Assembly (NCBI GenBank): GCA_022575985.1
Contig: JAKSXM010000231.1
Location: 22,668,501 to 22,732,500 of the forward strand
DNA: 64,000 nt
Reading direction: 5' to 3'
DNA from: Anagrus nilaparvatae
Lineage: Eukaryota; Arthropoda; Insecta; Hymenoptera; Mymaridae
This document shows positions 34,741-46,257 of the stretch, piece by piece. Both the position numbers and the translations under genes were made by a program. Numbering within the stretch: position 1 is the stretch's first letter; each line of letters starts with the position of its first letter. The notes below the pieces were generated by a model. It did no database searches. It saw only the letters and a program-made list of their open reading frames with translations, and was not told the DNA's origin.

Positions 34741-34959
34741 ATTACACAATATGGTTGTGGATGAGTTTATTATGTTGAAAAAATATATCGACTACCCTCC
34801 GTTCATTCCAATAGGCCTCTTGAACCTAGAAACGCAGGGTTCAATGTTATAAAATAGGGTTTTTTGGTAATTTTCAATGAAACGCCAAAACTTCACAAAT
34901 TATCTAAAACTCTTTTGTTTTACCTCATTTCTACTTCGCTCTTTTTTCATACCAACAAA

Positions 34960-37900
34960 AGTTTTAGGATCAGCAACAAATGTCAAATTTTTTATTTATA
35001 TGGTTTATAACAAGATCAACAGCAGGCTGAATTTGACATAACAAGTTTACCATCTACAATCAACATAATATAATCATGCATTCTTTTAACATTTCCTATA
35101 TAAAGAGATTTATATTTATATTTATATTTAACTTGGATATATTTGTACGAAATTTTTGTACCGACATCTAGAGGCTTTTTTTAAGCCTTATTTAGCTTAC
35201 AAACATATTTCATTAGCATTGTTTTTTACACTATTTTTATTCACTACACAACACCCTAGGGTATTTTCATGCATACTTATTCTTGTAGATGAACATGTAG
35301 AAATGCAGTCTTCACATTAAATTGTTTTATTTTAAAATCTACTTTTGCTACTGGTGCCATCATAAATCATATCTTACTACTGAAGGCAAAGTTTCTTTGA
35401 AGTCTATGCTATGTATTTGTTCGAAGCCTCATGCAAGGCTCATGCACATAATCGAGCTTTATATCTTTCTTCTCTTTTTTAAAAACCCATTTCAATTCTA
35501 TGGGAATATTTATTACTAGCACTTGTACTATGGACCAAGTCTCGTTCTTTTGGTGTACTTGAAGCTCTTCTTCTATGGCTTTTCTCCATTTTTCTGAATC
35601 AGGACCAATTTTGTCTTTTTGTAGTTTATAGGTTCATTGACTTCGGATAAACATAACACAGGCTGCTCTAAGTTAATTCAGAATTAGATTAATATCTTAG
35701 AAGTAGGAAATATAAAAACTTCCTGCAATTATCTACATGAGCATCACTTGTCTATTGCCTAAACTTGTTACATCTATTCATTAGAAAATCATCATAATAA
35801 CGTGGTGCTTTTAAAGATGACCTATTTCTTAATTTACGAGAGTCATTTTCAAGTGTTTCTACTGCGCTTGTTTCTTCTCTGTTTTGTTGTAATTCAAGTA
35901 TTGACTCTTTATTTATAGGAGTACCGTCATCATTATTAATTGCTTTAACGTTGAGTCGTAATCATTAATTTCTATATTAATTTCTAATATTATAATTCAA
36001 AGCATCTATTATTTTCAGAAAAAGTTCGACGAAATAATATTCTTTTTAAAAAAATCCTACAACCAGAAAACTTTTGTTTCTTCTCGATACTCAACCAGTA
36101 CAGCTTTGATTGCAGTTAAATCAAGTTTAGTCTCAAGACCTTTTGCTATGTATGATTGAACCAATTACTCGAAGATGTCTTACACATGGTTTTTTGTACA
36201 TAATTAGAGAAAAACAGCTGTGTCAACGGCCTCTGCCTTTAAAAACATTGGAAGATTATGAGGCATCACGCCATTATGGCTCTCGTTGCTTCAATAATGG
36301 TCAATTATTAAAGCAGGTCATGTTTTATCTTTCCGATCTATCATTCATTTTAGGAAAGTAGGGCACAGTCCTCTGATGATTTATACCTCTTTCTAAGTAA
36401 ATATGATTCTACTTTCATTGTCACTTAGTCACTTTTGATTGTACTTATGGAACATTTAAATTAATTAAAACCTAGTTTTTAAAACTTTACCATTTCTTTA
36501 TTAACGACGTTCTGATGACTTCAAAATTTACAAACTTGTAGTTTGTGGCATTATCTGTAATGAGTAAAAAGTAACTTATCTCATCTATTGATTCTGTTTT
36601 TATAGGTCCACAAAGTTCTGTATGGAACATTTCTCTTGACTTTATTATGAACATGCCTCTTCGAACTTTTGAAAAGGTTAACGATGAGCTTTTGTTAGAA
36701 GATAGGATTCACAATCGAACAATTCATGATTATTTATTGTTAGTACGTTAACCACTTTCTTCTTTTCCATGTCAAAAATCTGCTTACTGTTAATATACCT
36801 GGTCTTTAATGCCTTGCAATAGATAAAGTAGCATTCTCCTCGAGGTTTTCAACTACTTGAATCATAATCCTGTATGTATTATTATTTTTCCTTACACCTT
36901 TTTATTAGTACTTTGTTTGCATATAGAGTCAATCTTTTCCATCTTCAAACAAGTTCTTTTTGAGCTTAAGTACACGTAACACATCTTTTATATTCATTGA
37001 TTTTTTATTTTAAATATTTTTGATAGAAACTGTTCCAGTACCTTTAATATCACATAAACCATCATCACCTAACTTTATTTTACCACCACTTGAACTTACA
37101 AGATTGGAGAGTCAATCATGATGCCCCATTATCTATGTCATCACTTTTAACTCCAAAAATATTTTATTTAGCGCTACAAATTTCTGCGCTTAGCAACTCG
37201 ATTTCGCGATCTTCAAAACTTTTATTAGACCAAATCTTGGAGAGCAAAAGTTGAAAAAACATTCTTTTTAGGGGTAGTTTTGGCTAATTTAAGGGTAAAT
37301 AGTTAAGTATTAATTGAAAAGACATCGATTTTTGTGATCAGAGACCTAAGAAACCCTATGAAACCAAATCTTGAAGGGCTAGTGTGAAAGTAGCGAAAAC
37401 ATCCCTTTTAGGGGTAGTTTTGGCCAATTTAAGAGTTAAGGGGTAATTTTTTATAGTTATAACTTCAATATTTGTAATCAGCGACCCCAAAAACCTTTAT
37501 TAGGCCAAATCTTGGAGGGATAGAGCAAATGTTAAAAAAACATTCTTTTTAGAGGTAGTTTTGGCTAATTTAAAGGTCAAGCCCCAATCGCGCATAGAAA
37601 AGACCCCGATTTTCGTGTTCAGCGACCCAAAAAACATATAGAAGACCAAATCTGGTGGCAGCCACAAACAATATCACCCCCCCCCCCTCGTGATTTGACT
37701 GGAGTACATGTCGACGTCTAACTCTATTTTATCAACAATATCTTGCTTATAGCCTTATAGACCACTCTTATAGTCCACTCTTTTGACAAACATGACAGGC
37801 GCGCAAATCTTTATCTTTTTCACTATATTGATTTTCTTTCTCTTTTTGCTTGTTCTCAACTTGCCTTTGTCCACTACCATTAAAATTATTAGGAATGGAT

Positions 37901-38180
37901 TTCCGGTTATAATCAGAAACATAAAATGCCGTCACTTCCACTTCTTTTTTTGTCAATTTTGATTCTTTTTTTAGCAACCTTTATTCTAACAATTCAATAT
38001 TTTGCTTAGTTGTATCCCAACAGTATCCCAAGCTGACACAAATTCGTAAAATTTTTATTGTAATCAACCTAAAATTTTTTGCCATTAAAGATGCATAGAC
38101 TTTTTTCCCGACATACTTGCATAATATGCAAACATATTGTCATTGGTAATGTTAGCTTTAAAAAATCTAAAAAAGTAAGT
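34960..38180 (-). mobile_element. degenerate Ty1/copia retrotransposon
   Basis: Minus strand, in order. Gag: EFVSAWDTVG near 38030, LLKKESKLTKKEVEVTAFYV near 37950, and half a zinc knuckle, ACHVCQKSGL, near 37775. Protease: KIKLGDDGLCDIKGTGTV near 37060. Integrase: MFHTELCGPIKTESIDEISY near 36620, with LITDNATNYKFVNF. Post-integrase: LDLTAIKAVLVEYREETKVF near 36100. RT start: WRKAIEEELQVHQKNETW near 35580 and PIELKWVFKK near 35490. RT middle: FNVKTAFLHVHLQE near 35310. Decayed YVDD: DYIMLIVDGKLV near 35060. RNase H and LTRs are not seen. Stops and frameshifts are abundant; a tandem-repeat block sits between gag and protease. Confidence 0.85.
37190..37720 (+). repeat. about 140-bp tandem repeat (family of the 46.3-kb foldback) inside Copia
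   Basis: Four units, each with AGCGACC-like start, AAACC, GACCAAATCTTG, and TTTTAGGGGTAGTTTTGGC (near 37265, 37405, 37550), spacing about 140 bp. The last unit ends in a poly-C tract near 37680, as does the 46.3-kb copy near 47400. It separates Copia gag from protease, so it inserted into the retrotransposon. Confidence 0.75.
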
Positions 38181-38234
38181 GTAGAACTAAGGTAGCACTA
38201 AAGTGTTCAACTAAATTTTAAATACCAGTGTAGT

Positions 38235-38510
38235 TTGTTGTAGTATTTCCACAGAAATAAATTAAGTACTGCGTCCACAAAGAAAAAGAAATTTGTTATT
38301 TTTCGTATTTTTTTGTGAAAAAAATTTTGAGAAAAAAAATGTCAAAAAATAAATTATATGATTCGAGATATAGAGTAAAAACGATGATTCTAAATATCAG
38401 TACTTTCATAGAAAAAAAATGAGCTACTACGTCCAAAAAGAAAAAAAATTATGGTATTTTTTTAATTATTTTATATAAAAAATTTTGCAAAAAAAAATTC
38501 TTGGGGGATA
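38235..38510 (-). repeat. TR-A repeat, inverted, two units
   Basis: AAATAAATTAAGTACTGCGT near 38260 and TACTTTCATAGAAAAAAAAT with CTACTACGTCCAAA near 38400 are the reverse complement of TR-A units seen at 1735 and 22431. From 38511 to 38988 AT-rich DNA includes a short palindrome, ATATAGGCTT/AAGCCTATAT near 38508-38532. Confidence 0.65.
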
Positions 38511-38988
38511 TAGGCTTTGCTAAGCCTATATCTTAAATTCAAAAATACTGAAGGCTAACATTAAAAATTTTACTTTAAAATTCAATTATTTTGCTATGTC
38601 AAAAATTACCTCTCTGGACAATTTATGTTTTTCATCTATTAAAGCCCTTCAAAATAAGCCCAGTTAGAGCAAATTCGAGCCGCGGAAACCGTCAAAATTT
38701 CAAAAAACTAAAATTTTTTATGGGAATTTTTGAAGATAACAAGGGGATTGTCAACGGTTTGGGAATGTAACTTTCAAAACAGGTTGTGGTAGTTGAAAAA
38801 ACATCCTTTATATCCTCAGTTTACCTGAATGGACCTGCTGATCCTAGAAATTAGACCCTATAGCAGGGCTATATGCTATATAAGATAGGACTTTTTAGGC
38901 TATCTTCTAAATGACACTGCTCTCTTGTAGCTAAACCAAATACCTTCCGGTTGATCTCATTTTTTTTTGATTATTTAACACCTTTTGA

Positions 38989-39441
38989 GCCCTGTAAACC
39001 GCATTTTTTTATCAATAATTCTCTTGCTGTTCTAATCAGTAAACCAATTGAACATATTTGACCAAAAATGACCAATTTTTAGAATGCTGCGTAAATTGTA
39101 ATTTTTGACTAAAATGGGTCTTATAGATCTCAAAATTTTTGTGCAGGCTCCTATTATTTAAAAAACTTTTACTCACTCCTTTTGCTTCAGTTTTTTTTCG
39201 TGATATAGCTCAATAAAGATATTTAAAATTTTAGCGTTTATTAAAATATCTTAAAGCGGGACTCTGATTTTTATATCTCGCTAATATTTGATCAAAAATA
39301 AACGAGTAAAGAATTTTTAAAAACTTTTGCAGCAATATAAAAATTTTGTCATTTTAGGCCAATTACGTTCATTTTCTTTACTGACTATAACGGTAAGAGA
39401 ATTCGTGATAAAAAAATGCGGATTACGGGGGTCAAAAGGTG
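38989..39441. mobile_element. 453-bp inverted-repeat (MITE-like) element
   Basis: CACCTTTTGA at 38989 mirrors TCAAAAGGTG ending at 39441. Pairing runs on through CCGCATTTTTTTATCA, GAATTCTCTT and AATCAGTAAA for at least 65 bp and more loosely inwards. No open frame; no certain target duplication. Confidence 0.7.
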
Positions 39442-39519
39442 ATAAATATTAATAAATATATAAAAAATAATCTTTCCACTTAAACGAAAATAATGGAAAT
39501 CGGATTTTACTTATTTTTA

Positions 39520-39655
39520 CTTGTTTAACATGAAATGGAAGTACCCGTGACTTGTCAAAAAGTGGGTGACGTACAAGCACACCTCCCCAAGTTGGCGTCT
39601 CATCTAGGCCTCGGCCTCCAGATCTGAAACCAGTCTGTATGTCCACTGGTCCACT
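39520..39655 (-). mobile_element. R1-clade LINE scrap
   Basis: The minus strand reads QWTYRLVSDLEAEA, a stop, then RRQLGEVCLYVTHFLTSHGY, aligning with the HWTHRLIIDLKSW...GEVDFYLTQFLTGHAYF segment of copy A1. Only this 135-bp piece is present, opposite in orientation to the copy at 39868. Confidence 0.7.
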
Positions 39656-39867
39656 ATAGGTTCTGTTTTGAAATTATGAATTTGAGTAATTTTAAATTTT
39701 TTATGAAATGAATTATTCTGATGTAATTTATTTAAAATGAATAGGCAGTTTTTTTGTATAAGTGCATTTTAATTTGAACAATAATCCATTATATATACAC
39801 ACACGCATAAAATTAAAATTTAGAAATAATTTTCTATAATAATTAATTTAATTTAAAGAAGGATTTT

Positions 39868-40463
39868 CCCCGATTGGCGAATTGAAATTTCCCTCTGGAT
39901 AGGCGAGCACAGGCTCCAGCTTACGATCCCAAACACGGAGATCGTACTGCTGACCCGTCGAACAATTGCTATCGATATCGATGTAAATATCGACGATGGT
40001 GGAGTCCCTGACACGATCCAAATCAAGACATGGATTAAGTACCTGAGGGTTCTGCTTGAGAACAAACTGAACTGAGAACAATTTCAGAGGTCATGCGAAA
40101 AGGCCGCGTCCTCCTTGTCAAAGCTCATGGCCAACAAAGGAAGGGCCCGAACCAGGAAAGCGAAGACTGCTGATGTCCGTGGTCAACTCTGTTCTGATTT
40201 ACTGGACAAATACCACCAAATCTGTCAATTACAGAATTAAATATCGTCTGTACAGCAGCAATTGTCATTGAGAATCGCCTGCGTATACCATAGGTATCCC
40301 CAGAGGCGATCAAGGTGGTAGCATCGGTCATACCTATCAACTTGCTAGTGTTGGAGCGGAAATACATCTATGATAGCGTAGAGGAGCGCGAAGTGGTTTT
40401 CGCTCACGCCCGCTCCAGCTCTACGAGCGTATGGCAAGCACGACGGAAAGACAACTAAAAAGC
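39868..40463 (+). mobile_element. R1-clade LINE fragment, 5' part (copy A5)
   Basis: Encodes LTIPNTEIVLLTRRTIAIDI, TWIKYLRVLLENKLN (stop), QRSCEKAASSLSKLMANKGR, NSVLIYWTN and, in another frame, VASVIPINLLVLERKYIYDS, EEREVVFAHARSS and SVWQARRK. This is RT thumb through the post-RT domain. It is interrupted at 40464 by a terminal-inverted-repeat element and resumes at 43496. About 60 codons (from about RRK to HGYF) are missing at the junction. Confidence 0.8.
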
Positions 40464-42145
40464 CCGCACGGAAATCTATTTTACCGTCATTTCAGAGGGA
40501 AACTAATACCTTTAAAACTAGGGTACAGTTGTCCCCAAAATATTCATGGACTTTACCCTCAAAATCCAGGGAAACAGTTTTTTTTAATGAACTTTTCATT
40601 CGTCTGTTTGTACAGACTATGGCACGAATGCTTTCATTAGTTAAAGAACAACGTTCTTTTCTTATGTAACGTCAGGCGCCGTCTCTAAATTTTTCAGCGT
40701 GTAGCTTACACTTAGACTCTTTAAATTTTTCCCCGTGTATGAGTAGATTTTAAAAAAATATTATGCTCTATAAAAAATATTATGGACATATTTGGAGAAA
40801 AACATGGAAATTGCAGGATTTTTGGCTGATATTCATGTACCTAAAATTTCATTTGCGAGAAAAACGATTTTCCTATATGTATTAAAAATTAGCTAAAGGA
40901 AATTTAAAAAAAAAAAATGAAAACAATTTAAGAGATCGTGCATTTCCTTTGCGAGTTTTTATTTATAAGTTTTAAAACACACGCATTTTTAAGGAAAATT
41001 TAAAGCTCGGAAAGGAAAGCTGATGTTCAAACTAAATTAATTAATTAACTACTTTTATTTTTATTAATAAAATAGTTATTTTTGTTCAAATAATTTTTAA
41101 GTTTTGTTCATATATCTTTAAATTTTATTGCTAGAATAAGTAATTGTTATTGAAATAAATTTCATAGTTTAGAGTATAATTTCACAGAGGAAATAGTTTT
41201 AAAATGAAAATTATTCTCTCATAAAATTTTACTAATAGAAGTTATAAAAATTAAAAATTTTTCCTCGAAATATTTTAAATTTTGATTCTAAAAATAGTAG
41301 CTTAGTTCAAAAGCACTAAAAAGTTTCAAAACGTAAAATATTTATGGGAAAACTCAAAGAAAAACTAAGTTCAAAGTACAAAAACATTGAATCAACCACA
41401 GGTTATTCTCAGTGTAGAATTAAAATATACATAGAAAACCTTTGTTTCAAAAATCCATAAATTATAGATTAAATAGTCAAATTATACACCTGCGACATGA
41501 GGTGATCTATTTCATGACGTAGGTGCCCCTCCATGCATTTTGCGCGAGGCCCTAACTTGAAAATTGATAAGAGTAGTCCCCTTCTTGAGTACTTTTCCGG
41601 GCGCTATCTCTAGCAGCCAATGAGATATTGAGATCTCAAGTTGATGAGTCGCGGGTGGGAAATTAGAGTAGGAGGATTATTCTTATCAAAGTTCAAGTGC
41701 ACTCACGCTCGCCCTAAAGGTGGCCTCTTTTAATTTACTTAAGCCCAGTGCACAGGTTTTTGTGTAGAAGTTTGAACTTAGTCCTTCTGATATTTTTATA
41801 AATTTAAATTTTAAAAATTATTAAATTAAAAGTCTTGTAATTGTACTTCAAAATATAATTTTTACTTAAAAATTTAAAGTGTAATTTCCTCATTTAAAAT
41901 CTTTTGTGTTATAAAATAAAAGGAATTCCATTCAAGTTTTAAATACATTTCATTGTGTTTTAATTTTTGGTTCAATTGAAAATATAAAAGAAAAAGTAAG
42001 TAACAAAATCTATTTTATTAAACTCTTAAGTTCATAGTTTTAGTATTTTTAAATCTAAAAAATCTTGAACAGTCTATGCGAATAATACAGCCAGAAGGAC
42101 TTGGACAATCCTTCTAAAACAAAACTAAAACTTAAATTAATGTAA

Positions 42146-42643
42146 TTATACGGTTAAAACGTATGATTTGACAATTACCATCTTTTTCGCTTCCGAAAAA
42201 AGCCTTTCAGATGGTACTGATGTTGCAGCGACACATAATGTCCGGAGCCATTTTTGAAATAGTCGGATAAACCTTGAATGGTTTTTCCACAACAACAATA
42301 TATCAATATCTAGATCAGCTCCACAAGATGTTAAATAATTATGAAGTTCTTTTTCTGATTATAAGGAATCGTCAGGTTTTAGAAAAAGGGCATTAAAATC
42401 AATTGAGCTTTCAGTATGGTCGTTTTTTTGCTTTTTGTCCACAGATTCTTGGGTTTCTATATCTCCATTTCCTTTATATTGTTAGCAATAACCATTATAA
42501 ATCTGTTTAAATATTTTCATTGTTTCTTCTTTCATCTCTTTACCCCAATCGGTATTATTATATACATCTAGCCCATCGCTTTTTACACGAGGGTCTAAAA
42601 TTAATGAAACACAACGCAGATACAATTTAAATATTTTATCATG
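42146..42643 (-). pseudogene. hAT-superfamily transposase, C-terminal dimerisation region, broken
   Basis: The minus-strand frame reads IFKLYLRCVSLILDPRVKSD (the family's L.P.A..LDPR.K position), WGKEMKEETMKIFKQIY, a TAA, an acidic linker (SSIDFNALFLKPDD), a second TAA, then DIDILLLWKNHSRFIRLFQK and VAATSVPSERLFSEAKKMV. The hATC domain motif (W......P.L...A......ATSVPSER.FS.A) is plain. Cut-and-paste DNA transposase in function; here only about 165 codons survive with two in-frame stops. The N-terminal BED finger and catalytic half are not seen. Confidence 0.88.
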
Positions 42644-42739
42644 CTAATTCTGTAACGCGTAACGTTTTAGCAGTACAGCACATATTATCTGCGCTTTTAT
42701 TCTTATATAAATATATAAAAATTTAAACTCTTATATAAA

Positions 42740-42945
42740 AAAATTAAGATCGATATTTTCCGATATTCTCTAAATTAATTATCGGCGATACGATAAATGC
42801 GAGAATCTTGACGATATCGAAAAATACAAATATCGTATCGTCGTCAGTAAACTTACCATGATATCGCATTGATATCGTATCGAACTTCGATACGATAAGA
42901 TACGATACCGATATTATTCTCGTATATCGTGAAGCTCTATGCTAA
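42740..42945. repeat. CGATATCG/TCGTATCG low-complexity cluster
   Basis: Self-complementary words such as CGATATCG, ATCGTATCG, GATACGATA are repeated about fifteen times on both strands. It lies just upstream (gene-strand sense) of the hAT fossil. Possibly a subterminal transposase-binding array; this is inference. Confidence 0.55.
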
Positions 42946-43495
42946 CTTATAAAAAAATTAACGAAATTAATTTCAATAATTAATGTAACAATAAATGATA
43001 AATTATAAAGAAAGGTTATTTTTTTGTTCTGTTGTATATTGTTATATAAACCACGAATTATTAAATAAATATAATTTTACTTTATTATTATAAAGATAAA
43101 AATTATTTTCCCCAAATTAAAACAATTTAATGCTCTTGTATTCACCCTCATAAAATCTTTGTAAAGTCCAATTTTTTTATTATTTTATACTCAGGTAAAT
43201 GACACACACTAGTGAAAAATTATATAATTTAATTAATTAATTTCAAAATGAATATTATATAATCAACAAATAATAAATAATCTTTCAAAAACTATAACTT
43301 TTATCACTTTTATTTATTATTTTCTAATACTACAATTCTTTCGCCTGCTACTGTAATGTAAAAATTTAGTAAAAAAGATGGCGGTTTTCCTGGATTTTGA
43401 GGGTAAAGTCCAGGATTATTTTGGGGACAACTGTACCCTAGTTTTAAAGGTACTAGTTTCCCTCTGAAATGACGGTAAAACAGGTTTCCGTGCGG

Positions 43496-43755
43496 TGAAC
43501 TGGTATTTCCGTTTCCTGCTAGGAAAGTGGTGAAAGGTGGCAACAAAGCAATATCTACACAGCCCAGGCGAGGAGGACACAGCAGAGCACATATTCTTCG
43601 GGTGTGCGCGCTATGTAGAAGGCTGCCCACCCTTTCTCAGTTACAGGCCGGTGAGCGTTGTCCCGGAAATTTTACGGAGTCCTGAAAATTGAAACAAAGT
43701 AGCAGAGTACGTAAAGGCCACCTTGTTGAAGAAAAAGGAGGAGGGCTTTCTATAG
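43496..43755 (+). mobile_element. R1-clade LINE fragment, 3' part (copy A5)
   Basis: Resumes with NWYFRFLLGKW (stop), KVATKQYLHSP, then GEEDTAEHIFFGCARYVEG, VVPEILRSPEN and VAEYVKATLLKKKEEGFL before a stop at 43755. The first zinc-knuckle cysteines are mutated (YLHSP for CLHCP), while the His and last Cys remain. Same orientation as 39868-40463, confirming one LINE split by the inserted element. Confidence 0.8.
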
Positions 43756-43869
43756 TAGAGATCTCTTCCGTCCCTAGGCAAGGGGAAGCCAGTGGCCAGT
43801 TGTCTAGGCTGCGCGTCCTCAATTCAAAAAGGAATTCCTGTTTGGGACAAATGGTACTAATTATTCTAA

Positions 43870-43985
43870 ATCTCATTTGACCCCCCCCCCTTAAATAGGA
43901 CAAATTTGACCCACCCCTTAAATAAGACAAGTTAGACCACCACCCATAAATAGGACAAATTCGACCCCCCCCCGTTAATATTCAA
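43870..43985. repeat. C-rich minisatellite, about 30-bp unit
   Basis: TTAAATAGGACAAATTTGAC followed by a C-run recurs about four times. It is followed by CATGTTCNATNTTAA sequence that also follows the C-rich tract at 28.6 kb, so the two loci share one repeat. Confidence 0.7.
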
Positions 43986-44039
43986 ATTCTGAAGTACCCC
44001 CTCCTCATAAACATGTTCCATATTAACATATTTGAATCA

Positions 44040-44200
44040 AAATAAGAAGCCAATATTTGGGGTCAGATCCCATGAAATTCTATAAAAGCTTTTTTTTCTA
44101 AAATGAACAATCTTTAATCAATTTAATTTGACCAACTTAACTCTCTTAAAATGGACTAAAAAATTTTTTGGGTGTCTTGGCACATGATAAAACTAGATTA
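44040..44200 (+). repeat. dispersed copy of the 55.2-56.1 kb repeat
   Basis: ATGAAATTCTATAAAAGCT, AAAATGAACAATCTTTAATC and ATTTTTTGGGTGTCTTGGC match 55798-55925 in order and orientation. From 44201 to 44498 only AT-rich DNA is seen. Confidence 0.75.
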
Positions 44201-44498
44201 CCAGGGACGAGTATAAGACTGAGCGAAGCTATAGAAAATTTTTTGATTTATTTTATAATTTTTTTTAAATCATTATATTATTATTTCTTATTTAAAAATA
44301 ATCCAAGTTAAAAATTAATAGTTTCGTATTTAATCATCTGTATAAGTATTATTTTATCGTATATATAGTTTATTTGGTCTAGGAGTAATTGTTTTGTTTT
44401 TTAAAATAAATTTAGGCATATAAATGAAAAAAAATATAATTTATTGAATTATTAATGTATGAAATTGAATATAATTTTTTTTATTTTATTGTTATATT

Positions 44499-45717
44499 TT
44501 AGTGAATATCGTTTTTCAATTTGTGTAAAAATTTTTGTTTGTCTTTAAAAGAAGCACATAGTCGAATAGAGTCGTATCTATATTTGTTGTAATCTTTTAT
44601 TAGAATTAAATCGTTTATTGATTTAACTCTACTTAATCCTACGTAAGTGGAACCTAATTGCCTTTCACTGTCTCCAATATGGAGAAACATTTTATGAATA
44701 GTTTGGCCTTGGGATTTATGTATGGTTATTGAATATGATAACATAAGTGGTATTTGTATTCGGCTGCATTGTATTTTATTATGTGTCCATGTACGGTTTA
44801 GAGGTATTATTGGAAATAGAATTTTATATAAATAGGGTCCTTTATAATTATCAAATTCTACCATGATAGCTTCTGGTAATTGCGGTGGTGAATTATTTTC
44901 AGCATAAATTATTTCTCTCACATATCCTAAAGTACCATTTATTAAACCTCCTTCAGTCCATAAGTTTGCCCGTAACATGACACGACATTTTTTAGATAAG
45001 TATAAAACATTTTGTAACCCTGATGCTTTTTCATCTGAACAACGAATGGTTACATTAGGTGCATTTGTTGCTATAATTCGAGCTACTGCTTTCCTGTGTT
45101 TTTCAAATGTTTTTCGTTATGTGCATCTACTTGTATGCATTTCGGGTATAAATGTATTGCATTTTCAAACATATCCAATTCGTTTTTAGGTATTATAGAT
45201 TCTCGTCTATTATGCAGTGCTTCGTAATTTTCCTGCGACAATTCTGCATTTGCTATTTCATCTAATAATTTTGAATATAGTGTTTGATTTCCTTCTTGTC
45301 GGTGTGCATTTTGTAAACAGAAATATTTCTGAAATTGTTTAAAAACAAGTTCTCTTTGCGATTGCATTTTGTCAGTAAATTTTTTTCAACTAAATATTGC
45401 CGTATCTCCTACCGGCGTTAATTGGTTATAATCTCCGAATAAGTATATTATTATTCCACCAAAAGGTTCATTAATTTCGTTAGCAAAAATTTCTCTACAC
45501 CGTGATTCTATTTGATATAAAGTACGTAAACCTATTATTGACATTTCGTCAATAAACAGAAATTTCAAATTTTTTAATTCAGATTGTAGTTTTTTGGCAT
45601 TTTGATTTTCTAATGAACCAAATTGTTTATAATTTAAAGGTAATCGTAGTAATGAGTGATATGTTTTTCCATATACATTTACAGCAGCCATGCCAGTAGG
45701 TGCTCCGATTGATATAT
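44499..45717 (-). pseudogene. PIF1-family DNA helicase, broken (probably from a Helitron-like transposon)
   Basis: The minus strand starts inside the helicase: IGAPTGMAAVNVYGKTYHSL, then Walker B FLFIDEMSIIG and GDYNQLTPVGDTAIFS, followed by TGA (45384). It continues as KMQSQRELVFKQFQKYFCLQ, then after a frameshift near 45115 as IATNAPNVTIRCSDEKASGL, LTEGGLINGTLGYVREI-type residues, LSYSITIHKSQGQTI and STYVGLSRVKSINDLILI. The KSQGQT and YVGLSRVK motifs are helicase motifs V and VI. Walker A is missing because the 5' end is cut near 45717. No Rep nuclease or Helitron ends were found, so a Helitron origin is inference; a captured cellular PIF1 is less likely given its broken state. Confidence 0.85.
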
Positions 45718-46257
45718 TTGAAATATTGCAAACCAGGGTATTTAAAAATAAAATTAATTTTAATATATCTAGGGCTTTTTAAAAGTTCCCTGGATGTCTG
45801 AATTCGACCTTATTTTAGGTATATAAGGTCACCAAATGCCTGAAAATCCAATAAAACTGCAAAAGAATGAGAAAAATCGATCAAAATTCGTGTAATTTAC
45901 GTTATTTGGAGGTTAAAGATGGCCGATAACATCGAGTGAGGAACGGCACCAAAAAATATATTTATAAACAAGTCTCCTCCCAAATTTTGAAGAAAAAATA
46001 TGATTCGGTTTTTTATTTACAGCACTTTAAAAATAAAAAGTGAATTTTTCCATTTTCCGCGTTTTCCAGGGAAAATTTTGGAAAACTACTGGCAGGATCG
46101 AATTCCGGAGGAAATTTTACTAAAGTCACTCTTTTCTCATCATTTTTGAGCATATCTAGAAGGGGTGGGATAATAAAGAAGAATGGGCAGCTTAGAAAAG
46201 CTCAATTTTGAGCTTTTTTTAAAAAGCGCCCGGGCGATTATTTCAAAATATTCTTTT
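45718..46257. other. non-coding DNA between helicase fossil and foldback element
   Basis: Moderately AT-rich. A small palindrome TTATTTTAGGTATATAAGGT near 45813 and a stretch TTGGAGGTTAAAGATGGCCG near 45908 look repeat-derived, but no second full copy in the window was found. No coding potential. Confidence 0.4.

Larger units (their letters stand above)
40464..43495. mobile_element. 3.0-kb terminal-inverted-repeat element inserted in LINE copy A5
   Basis: Terminal repeats of about 125-140 bp: 40464-40600 and 43355-43495 are reverse complements at about 90 percent (CCGCACGGAAANCT, TTTTACCGTCATTTCAGAGG, CTTTAAAACTAGGGTACAGT). Inside lie AT-rich DNA, a GC-rich patch at 41470-41770, a hAT-transposase fossil (42146-42643) and the CGATATCG cluster. 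The hAT fossil may be this element's own transposase, or a separate nested copy; long terminal repeats are unusual for hAT. No clear target duplication. Confidence 0.7.

Noticed and set aside
36143..36361. Plus-strand open frame
   Set aside because: Lies opposite the Copia post-integrase region; no motif of its own.
44499..45717. Helicase as evidence of an integrated DNA virus
   Set aside because: PIF1-like helicases occur in large DNA viruses, but no neighbouring viral gene is present and the context is transposon remnants.
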